A DNA stretch of 18,128 nt from JAILLW01 sp045640905 (GTDB taxonomy: Bacteria > Bacillota > Clostridia > Lachnospirales > Lachnospiraceae), in contig JAZUFW010000007.1 in NCBI GenBank assembly GCA_045640905.1, positions 1 through 18,128 on the forward strand. The letters are read 5' to 3'. Positions 6,884 to 12,762 of this stretch are shown one piece after another (the first letter of the stretch is position 1; each line of letters starts with the position of its first letter). The notes beneath the pieces were generated by a model. The model saw only the letters and a list, made by a program, of their open reading frames with translations. It ran no database searches and was not told where the DNA came from. The position numbers and the translations under genes are program-made.

Positions 6884-8709
6884 GTTGAAACAGCCTCCTT
6901 ATCAGAAATTGTTGCGGTATACCCCAAAGTAAACATGGGGCTGAAAGCATAACCTTCTTTGATATACCCGACAGATCCTTCTTTAGTCATTCCCATAGAA
7001 ACCTTGGTCTCAATCTGAGGAACCACTGCCTGAACGCATGTAGCATTTTTGCTTTCGGCCTCACGGCATTTATATGCGTATTCGATTTGAGTTTCATTGT
7101 CTCCGCCGACTGTATAAAGTGACACACCTGTCATATCTTCACTGTATTCGGTTGTCCCGTAGCAGGCAACCATGTATTCATTCAGGGTAACCGTTGCATC
7201 CGGTTTTGACATGTTGAGAATTTCTCTTCGATGTTCAATAATTCCGGTTGCTTCTTCGAAGATAATTTTCGTCTGCAGCGTAACCGTCAAATCACTGAAC
7301 TCAATATCAACGCTCTTTAGTGTCAACACACGCTTCTTTTTTCCGCCCTCAAGTATTTCTTCGCTAAACTTCGCATGAGTACGGCACAAACACAAATCAA
7401 CCTCTTCACCGTTATACGACAGTTTGGCAGAACGTATCGTACCTTCTCCTGCATAATGCGTAAAATAGCCGGCCCTGTATTTTTCCTGAATAAGGAAAGG
7501 ATATGAAGCATCATAAACATGCTTTGTTCCGATTCCGACAGGCCAATTCAATTTGGCTGCATACGGTCTCAAATCAACCAGTGCCCCGCCCTGATCCATA
7601 TTTATGCACGCTCTCATATATGGATCGGTATACCAGAAAAGCTGTTTATCGGAGCCGTAAAGAATATCTCTCCAAAGAGCACATTCGGGTTCCGTGTATG
7701 TCTTTTTCGCACGATAGTAATCAGCGAAATCCGCCATGGTCATATCATCCAAAAGACCTTCTTTTTTAAGGTCTCCGTAATACTTCATGCCTTCTTCGTA
7801 AGACTTTTTCAAAAGCTCGTAAGGTTGCTCCCATCGGCCCATTTTATTTAACCAGCCGGGTCCTACAAACATCATATTATAAGCATATCCATTGTTGTAT
7901 TTTTCCAATGATCTGTACTGATCAATCAAGTTATAAAGATACGGAAACTCCCAGGTTTTTGTGTCGTATATCATTCCTCTCAGGACATTCTGGGGATGTG
8001 TTCCGAAATTCGAACCGTTTCCGTCATAGCAGGCCAGCAAATCTCTCGACAAATGAGGAATGGCAACAATTCCGCTGTCTTCGGTTTCGTCTGTAGCCGG
8101 TGCATGTACATTCTGCTTGGAAGGAATCCAGGGAGCCCACGGTCCGCCATCCATAAAGGTGTACCACGAATTATTGCAGGTATGATACGCCTTGGGTCCT
8201 TCTTCCCAGCAGGTTGCCACGGCACATTTTACCATCGGATATTTTTCCTTAATGTAGTTAACCAACTCAGCATCCAAATAATATGAGCCGGTTGACTCCG
8301 GATAAAAGCCGAACGCTTCCTTAAATTTGCCGAAAACATCGTCGACTATGGACATTTTGTCCTCCATCGAAAACATCCAGATACAAAAATCCTTGGTCTT
8401 GTATTTTTCGCGGAATTCCTTGCAGGGTAGTCCCAAGAGTGAAAGTGCTATTTCATCCCCATACTTTTCATGATGCTCTTTGGCGATGCTGATGGCTTCA
8501 TCGTTAAAAAGTGACGCATATGTCATTTGTATCGTTGTTTTCAGTCCGTTTTTATGCGCTGTTTCCTGTTGGAATTTAAAAATATCCAAAGATTCCGTCA
8601 GCAACGCTTTTCTCGAAATATCCTCGGCTTTGCCGTGTCCGGTAACCTTCTCGGCATACTCGGGAACCATTTCCGGTCTGTGAATAATGTTTACTATAAA
8701 TTTATCCAT
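6856..8709 (-). CDS. Unrecognised 617-residue probable carbohydrate-active enzyme
   Basis: I cannot place this protein in a named family. Residues 1-330 read like an alpha/beta barrel of the glycoside hydrolase / polysaccharide-deacetylase type. FGFYPESTGSYYLDAELVNY (133-152) has the look of a deacetylase-fold strand-turn. Conserved-looking aromatic and acidic stretches occur at SWYTFMDGGPWAPWIP (181-196) and HLSRDLLACYDGNGSNFGTH (219-238). Residues about 370-617 are beta-rich, as in the sandwich that follows many such barrels. There is no signal peptide, so it is cytoplasmic. The start is the ATG at 8709, because AAAGGAGT (8717-8724) lies 7 nt upstream and overlaps the stop of the upstream gene; a longer frame to 8733 lacks this support. 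Lying between a sugar dehydrogenase and a GH53 enzyme under a LacI regulator, it is likely a hydrolase, phosphorylase or lyase of the same pathway. Confidence 0.8.
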   Translation of the reverse strand: MDKFIVNIIHRPEMVPEYAEKVTGHGKAEDISRKALLTESLDIFKFQQETAHKNGLKTTIQMTYASLFNDEAISIAKEHHEKYGDEIALSLLGLPCKEFREKYKTKDFCIWMFSMEDKMSIVDDVFGKFKEAFGFYPESTGSYYLDAELVNYIKEKYPMVKCAVATCWEEGPKAYHTCNNSWYTFMDGGPWAPWIPSKQNVHAPATDETEDSGIVAIPHLSRDLLACYDGNGSNFGTHPQNVLRGMIYDTKTWEFPYLYNLIDQYRSLEKYNNGYAYNMMFVGPGWLNKMGRWEQPYELLKKSYEEGMKYYGDLKKEGLLDDMTMADFADYYRAKKTYTEPECALWRDILYGSDKQLFWYTDPYMRACINMDQGGALVDLRPYAAKLNWPVGIGTKHVYDASYPFLIQEKYRAGYFTHYAGEGTIRSAKLSYNGEEVDLCLCRTHAKFSEEILEGGKKKRVLTLKSVDIEFSDLTVTLQTKIIFEEATGIIEHRREILNMSKPDATVTLNEYMVACYGTTEYSEDMTGVSLYTVGGDNETQIEYAYKCREAESKNATCVQAVVPQIETKVSMGMTKEGSVGYIKEGYAFSPMFTLGYTATISDKEAVSTWLKLEKAN

Positions 8710-8722
8710 TTTAGTGACTCCT

Positions 8723-9706
8723 TTAACCCTCAAAGGGGAATTTGATATTCCACTGTTTTCTCAATTCATCCATCAGTTCCATGATACGAATCGTTTCATC
8801 GTGCGGCATGTCTTCGCACTCGAGTTTTCCCTCTTCCAAAGCCTTTTTGCAGGCCAAAACCTCATATTCATATCCGTTAATCTGCTTTGGAACTTCAACG
8901 TTTTTTATCAACTCATGATTTTCGTTAAATACTTCGATTTTTTCGGGATTATTAATGTTTTGAACCGAAATATATCCTTTACTTCCGTATATCACACCTG
9001 TTCTCGGACTCGGAGAGAGAAAACTTGCGGAAAGTGAAGCAAGCACTCCGTTTTCATACTCGATAGTGATGTTGTCCGAAGAATCGACACCTGTGTCAAA
9101 ATATGTACAGTATCCGGATATTTTCTTTACCTTACTTCCAACGGCCATGGTTGCGAAATTGATTGGATATACACCCAAATCCAGTATGGCGCCGCCTGCC
9201 AGGTTCGGATCGTAATTCCTTTGAATATTCCAAATCGGATACGACAAATCGGCTGTCAGCTTCCTGACATCACCAATTATTCCCGAACTAATCGTTTCAT
9301 CTATCAGTCGACGACTGGGCATGTATCTGGTCCAAATAGCTTCGGTTACGAAAACTTTTCTTTCCTTAGCCATGTTAAGGACTTCACGTGCCTCTTTTGC
9401 ATTGGCCGTAAATGCTTTTTCAACAAGTGCGGCTTTATTGTGTTCTATGCACATACGCGTATGCTGCGCATGGTGCGAATGCGGTGTTGCGACATATACC
9501 AAATCGACTTTATCGTCACTTAGCATTTCTTCATATGAACCGTATGCCGTAGTAACGCTCCATTCCTTTTGAAAAGCTGTGGCTTTATCAATATCTCTGG
9601 ATGATACGGCATATAACTCAACGTCTTCATTTTGAGCCATTAATCCGTTTACGGCCGTAGCCATGCTGCGTGCGATTCCGCCTGCGCCTAAAATACCTAC
9701 TCTCAT
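8723..9706 (-). CDS. Gfo/Idh/MocA-family NAD(P)-dependent oxidoreductase
   Basis: The N-terminal Rossmann fold shows GILGAGGIA (4-12), followed by the family's YVATPHSHHAQH (71-82) and VEKAFTANAKEA (95-106). In the last, Lys97 is the usual substrate-contacting lysine and Ala replaces the common Pro of EKP. The C-terminal alpha/beta domain includes GGAILDLGVYPI, also typical. Members oxidise or reduce sugars, inositols and dihydrodiols; the EKAFT form resembles the sugar / dihydrodiol dehydrogenase branch. Length (327) is normal. A near-consensus AAGGAGG lies 4 nt before the ATG. Its stop overlaps the ribosome site of the next gene. In context it probably oxidises a monosaccharide released by the operon's hydrolases, but the substrate cannot be read from sequence. 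Confidence 0.92.
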   Translation of the reverse strand: MRVGILGAGGIARSMATAVNGLMAQNEDVELYAVSSRDIDKATAFQKEWSVTTAYGSYEEMLSDDKVDLVYVATPHSHHAQHTRMCIEHNKAALVEKAFTANAKEAREVLNMAKERKVFVTEAIWTRYMPSRRLIDETISSGIIGDVRKLTADLSYPIWNIQRNYDPNLAGGAILDLGVYPINFATMAVGSKVKKISGYCTYFDTGVDSSDNITIEYENGVLASLSASFLSPSPRTGVIYGSKGYISVQNINNPEKIEVFNENHELIKNVEVPKQINGYEYEVLACKKALEEGKLECEDMPHDETIRIMELMDELRKQWNIKFPFEG

Positions 9707-9718
9707 ATTTCCTCCTTA

Positions 9719-9733
9719 TGCACTGCCGGTGCA
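9719..9733 (-). promoter_or_regulatory. Small hairpin just upstream of the oxidoreductase ribosome site
   Basis: TGCAC (9719-9723) and GTGCA (9729-9733) pair around a 5-nt loop, directly before the AAGGAGG of the oxidoreductase gene in the 48-bp gap after lacI. It could mark an mRNA processing point or a weak protein site. There is no T run, so it is not a terminator. Confidence 0.3.
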
Positions 9734-9754
9734 GAATAAATATTCCAAAAAGAT

Positions 9755-10765
9755 TTATTTTTTCTTATGGCCGGTTGATTCTCTTAAGTCTATCTCATAT
9801 CCCAACAGGACTTTCTTAATCGGCTCTTCTTTATTTATCTGGTCAAAAAGCATTTTGGCCGAAACCTGCCCCAATTTTGTTTCATCAAAGTTTATAGCAG
9901 TGATTTTTACCGGACTGTAGCCCAAAGTATTTGAATTATAAAAAGATGCAACCTTGATATCTTCGGGGATTCTGATGTGATCGCGGTTAAGCTTGTTCAA
10001 AACCTTTGTGCAGACTTCATCGTCCATGCAGACTATGCACTCAATATCCTTTTTCAAAATATCATCAACAGCCTCTTCGACTTCGGCAGCTGTAATTTTG
10101 GACAAATATATCCTGTCTTCATGTATCTGCAAATCCAGGTTTTCAAACGCACGTCTGTAACCGTGATAACGATTCCTGTTAACGATATACTTGGTATCCA
10201 TGCCAATGAGGGCAATATCTCGGATTCCGGATTTCAGCAATTTGGTCATCAGATCGCAGCAGGCGCTTTCGTGATCGTTGTCAACCTGCAAAACAGTGCT
10301 GTCCACGGATGAACCTACCGTAACGAACGGAACATTTTTTGAACGGAGAAATTGTTCGATGGTGTTCTCCGAACTGGTACGCCCCAATATGATTCCGTCA
10401 ACTTTATTATTGGTTACCACTCTGGAAAGTTGCGAGATATCGTTGTCAGATACGATAGTCACCAATACATCGTAATCATTGTCCATGGCTACCTGACTGA
10501 TTCCCCACAGACATTTTTGATAAAACGGCAGGTCAGTAATTCCGTAATCTTTCGGCATAACGAATCCGATATTATACGATTTTGACTCCGCCAGAGATTT
10601 GGCTATCGAATTCGGTCTGTAATTGTGCTTTTCGATATATCTGTTGACTCTTTGTATTGTTTCCTCACTGATTCTGCCCTTGCCGGAAATGGCTCTGGAA
10701 ACGGTAGTTTTGGAAACTCCCAGCGCCTTGGCTATATCGCCTATTGTGATCGGTTTTTCTGCCAT
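9755..10765 (-). CDS. LacI-family transcriptional regulator
   Basis: The N terminus is a classic LacI helix-turn-helix with hinge: TIGDIAKALGVSKTTVSRAI (7-26), GRISEETIQRVNRYIEKHNY and YRPNSIAKSLA. A periplasmic-binding-like sugar-sensing core follows (about 60-336), starting at SYNIGFVMP. Its 336 residues are the usual length. It is the first gene of the operon, with a TTGACA promoter and a palindromic site carrying the LacI core AAnCGnTT just upstream, so negative autoregulation relieved by a sugar ligand is the simplest model. AAAAGGAA about 5 nt before the ATG serves as ribosome site. The effector is unknown; a galactose-containing oligosaccharide is a guess from the GH53 neighbour. Confidence 0.95.
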   Translation of the reverse strand: MAEKPITIGDIAKALGVSKTTVSRAISGKGRISEETIQRVNRYIEKHNYRPNSIAKSLAESKSYNIGFVMPKDYGITDLPFYQKCLWGISQVAMDNDYDVLVTIVSDNDISQLSRVVTNNKVDGIILGRTSSENTIEQFLRSKNVPFVTVGSSVDSTVLQVDNDHESACCDLMTKLLKSGIRDIALIGMDTKYIVNRNRYHGYRRAFENLDLQIHEDRIYLSKITAAEVEEAVDDILKKDIECIVCMDDEVCTKVLNKLNRDHIRIPEDIKVASFYNSNTLGYSPVKITAINFDETKLGQVSAKMLFDQINKEEPIKKVLLGYEIDLRESTGHKKK

Positions 10766-10799
10766 AGTAATTCCTTTTCCCTAAAAATAACGCAACAGT

Positions 10800-10817
10800 A
10801 GCGCAACCGCTTGCGCT
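10800..10817. promoter_or_regulatory. LacI-type operator
   Basis: AGCGCAA-CCGC-TTGCGCT is an inverted repeat with perfect 7-bp arms and a central CpG, fitting the AAnCGnTT core of LacI/GalR-family operators. It lies about 2-20 bp downstream of the predicted transcription start, where a bound repressor would block initiation or early elongation. Confidence 0.78.
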
Positions 10818-10825
10818 CCATGAAA

Positions 10826-10854
10826 AACATAACATTTTACCAAGTGTATGTCAA
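10826..10854 (-). promoter_or_regulatory. Sigma-A-type promoter of the LacI-headed operon
   Basis: On the minus strand a perfect -35 TTGACA (10849-10854) is followed after 17 bp by TATGTT (10826-10831), preceded by TG to make an extended -10. The start would be near 10819, right at the edge of the operator. No other good promoter was seen within the operon's short gaps. Confidence 0.75.
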
Positions 10855-11038
10855 GGGTCGTTTCCTTGATTTCTTCGCTTCTTGAGCATGAAAATTACAT
10901 TGAAACATACCAAAGCGCTCCTTCGAAAACTAAAACTTCATGATTCATGATACTGAAAGACTTCGGAAAACTAATAAAATTAACATATACAGAGGATATC
11001 CCTGAAAAACAGATGAACACAAAAGAAAGGAAAACTAT

Positions 11039-11371
11039 ATGAAAGAAATAAAAAGTATAGACGAATATGAAAAGAAACTGGAAAAAGAAAAAAAACCAAT
11101 CTTTATAGATTTCTACGCCAAGTGGTGCAGCCCCTGCAAAATGATTGCGCCGATTATTGATTCATTAAGCACGGATTACAGCGGAAAAATGTGTTTCATG
11201 AAGGTAGATATTGAAGAGTGTCCGGAGCTGGCCGAAAAGTACAAAGTTAAGAGTGTACCTACATTGATTATTGTAAGGAAAGAGAAAACCGTCAGCAGCA
11301 AATCAGGATACAGAGATAAGTCGGAACTGGAACGATGGATTCGTGAAGAATCAGATGTGGAAAATAGTTAA
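11039..11371 (+). CDS. Thioredoxin-family protein with a WCSPC active site
   Basis: This 110-residue protein has the full thioredoxin fold: FIDFYAKWCSPCKMIAP with redox pair Cys30/Cys33, the buried Asp24 equivalent in FIDF, VDIEECPELAEKYKVKS and the cis-proline in SVPT (Pro74). Thioredoxins reduce disulfides in the cytoplasm. The active site is C-S-P-C rather than the usual C-G-P-C, which should shift the redox potential modestly. There is no signal peptide. A site AGAAAGGA lies about 7 nt before the ATG. It stands alone, with the LacI operon running away from it on the left. Its last two codons and TAA lie within the first copy of the GTTRACATAACTC repeat, so the C-terminal residues may have been rewritten by that repeat. 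Confidence 0.93.
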   Translation: MKEIKSIDEYEKKLEKEKKPIFIDFYAKWCSPCKMIAPIIDSLSTDYSGKMCFMKVDIEECPELAEKYKVKSVPTLIIVRKEKTVSSKSGYRDKSELERWIREESDVENS

Positions 11372-11555
11372 CATAACTCGAGCGTGTCGCGTTGAGGCGG
11401 TTGACATAACTCAGCAACCGTATTGTAAAAATGGATAAGTAATTCTGCAATTCCGGTTTCGGAATGTAGTTAACATAACTCAACAATATTGGCGGCTCAA
11501 GTGCAGTTAACATAACTCGAGGATATTGGCGGTTCAAGCGCGGTTGACATAACTC
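11367..11555. repeat. Five direct copies of the 13-bp repeat GTTRACATAACTC
   Basis: Exact copies of GTTRACATAACTC start at 11367 (A), 11400 (G), 11469 (A), 11506 (A) and 11543 (G), with the fourth base given in brackets. Start-to-start spacings are 33, 69, 37 and 37 bp. The two 37-bp units (11469-11505 and 11506-11542) also share spacer sequence around ATATTGGCGGYTCAAGYGC, differing mostly by transitions. The unit is too short and the spacing too irregular for CRISPR. The array fills most of the gap between thioredoxin and the secreted protein gene. Confidence 0.88.
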
Positions 11556-11580
11556 AACTCCATGATGCTCAAAGATATCA

Positions 11581-11616
11581 AAAAGCCCATAATTTCGCAA
11601 GAAATTATGGGCCTTT
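11581..11616. terminator. Intrinsic terminator with GCAA tetraloop
   Basis: A perfect 12-bp stem, GCCCATAATTTC (11585-11596) with GAAATTATGGGC (11601-11612), is closed by a GCAA tetraloop. On the minus strand it is followed by TTTT(T), 35 bp past the stop of the secreted protein gene. It may also end thioredoxin transcripts weakly, having TTT on the plus strand. Confidence 0.9.
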
Positions 11617-11647
11617 ATCTGCATAAAAACAATTAATCTGTTAAAAT

Positions 11648-12598
11648 TTACATCTTCGTAATAACCGTATCAAACATTTCAGCCATTTTGGCCGGTCCGT
11701 ACCAGTCAAAGTCAAGAGCCGTTATATCTCCGGGCTTAATGGTTACTTCATATAAGTTGCCCATGTATGTATATCGGAATATAAAGGTTCCTCTTTGATT
11801 GGCGGCAACCTTTTCAAGGAAAGCTTTGGAGAACGAATTCCACGGTCCGAAATCAAGTACCATCGTCTCACCGGACTTTATGTTTTCTATTTTTGAAATT
11901 CCCCATTCACCCTGAGGCGGCATCTTTTGAGTATTTCCGATGGCTCCGCACTTAGAACAAACGAGTCCTTCCGTACCATAGTCCGTTGAGGTAGGAGCAT
12001 TAATGGTCTGCCAGACAAAATCATGACTGCACGCGGGCGCAACAGGTGAGCTATCACCTCCGGTTACAGGCGCGGGGGCTTTGTAGAAATCATTTCTTAT
12101 GAGTCTGTATTCGCCACCCATTATCTCACCATATTTGCCAACACGCTCATCCGTATCCGGTAATTGCGGAAGAACATCCCGAGAATATCCATGTACAATC
12201 TTTCCGCTGGAGTATCCAATTACATATTGGCTAGCATCGTTCTGTTGAGAAAAAACAAACCCTGCTTCGTCCGAATGATTTCTAAAGTCAAGAAACTGAT
12301 CACCACAATAAACATATCCGTCTATATCAAACGGAGAAGCCGATATCTGAACGGACTTGTCATTAAAGTTCGCATATCCGTACCCCGGATTACTGTCATC
12401 AATGTTCCTGTCGTTCGTTGTCAGACAAAGACTATAGTCACATCTGCTGTTGTAATCAATTATTATTGTATCTCCGGGCTGTTGTTCTTCAACAATAATC
12501 GTTCCTGCAAATGTACATATCGTAAGCCCCCATATCATTGTAAACGACATTACAATTGTAATTAATAAATTTATTCTCTTCTTCATTTTCATAAACAC
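11648..12598 (-). CDS. Secreted protein with a Cys/His knuckle, function unknown
   Basis: The N terminus (MKMKKR then a hydrophobic run to TICTFAG) is a Sec signal peptide with a likely cut after AFAG-type TFAG. A beta-rich domain of about 130 residues follows, then a Pro/Ala/Ser linker. Next comes a knuckle of the form CSHDFVW ... CSKCGA, a module I recall from many exported Lachnospiraceae proteins and a possible metal site. The last 85 residues (from GEWGISKIENI) form a further small domain ending DWYGPAKMAEMF. The start is uncertain: GTG at 12598 sits 7 nt from AGGGGG, TTG at 12601 is 4 nt away, and ATG at 12592 is 13 nt away but gives the cleanest signal peptide. It is monocistronic, has its own terminator, and is bracketed by the GTTRACATAACTC repeat family. 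No function is assigned. Confidence 0.8.
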   Translation of the reverse strand: MFMKMKKRINLLITIVMSFTMIWGLTICTFAGTIIVEEQQPGDTIIIDYNSRCDYSLCLTTNDRNIDDSNPGYGYANFNDKSVQISASPFDIDGYVYCGDQFLDFRNHSDEAGFVFSQQNDASQYVIGYSSGKIVHGYSRDVLPQLPDTDERVGKYGEIMGGEYRLIRNDFYKAPAPVTGGDSSPVAPACSHDFVWQTINAPTSTDYGTEGLVCSKCGAIGNTQKMPPQGEWGISKIENIKSGETMVLDFGPWNSFSKAFLEKVAANQRGTFIFRYTYMGNLYEVTIKPGDITALDFDWYGPAKMAEMFDTVITKM

Positions 12599-12680
12599 CA
12601 ACCTGCCCCCTTAGTATAAAAGCAATTCATCAATAACTCATAATGCAGAATAAAGTGATAAAAAACAACATGAATCCACT

Positions 12681-12708
12681 GTTAACATAACATTCCATTT
12701 ATGTTAAC
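12681..12708. repeat. Perfect 10-bp hairpin of the GTTAACATAA repeat
   Basis: GTTAACATAA (12681-12690) and TTATGTTAAC (12699-12708) form a perfect inverted repeat around an 8-nt loop. The left arm is the first ten bases of the dispersed repeat, in A form, and the right arm is its exact complement. It lies downstream of ppk and upstream of the secreted protein gene. Confidence 0.85.
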
Positions 12709-12723
12709 CATCCCGCTCCTTTC

Positions 12724-12752
12724 GTTGACATAACTCCATTCATTATGTCAAC
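12724..12752. repeat. Perfect 10-bp hairpin of the GTTGACATAA repeat
   Basis: GTTGACATAA (12724-12733) pairs with TTATGTCAAC (12743-12752) around a 9-nt loop. It is the G-form partner of the hairpin 15 bp away: both arms carry the matching change, so pairing is kept. It begins 10 bp past the ppk stop codon and could protect the 3' end of that mRNA. Confidence 0.85.
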
Positions 12753-12762
12753 CGCAGTTCCA

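Noticed and set aside
10938..10950. TCATGA pair (TCATGATTCATGA) upstream of thioredoxin
   Set aside because: The palindromes are short and AT-rich, lie in a gap without a clear promoter, and are too weak to call an operator.
11367..11555. CRISPR array
   Set aside because: The repeated unit is only 13 bp, spacing varies (33, 69, 37, 37 bp), two spacers are near-identical, and no cas gene is nearby.
11292..11624. Minus-strand 110-residue open frame across the repeat array
   Set aside because: It is made of translated repeats (recurring SYVN), overlaps the thioredoxin gene and a terminator, and has no supporting ribosome site.
12164..12565. Plus-strand 133-residue open frame
   Set aside because: It is antisense to the secreted protein gene and has no ribosome site or domain.
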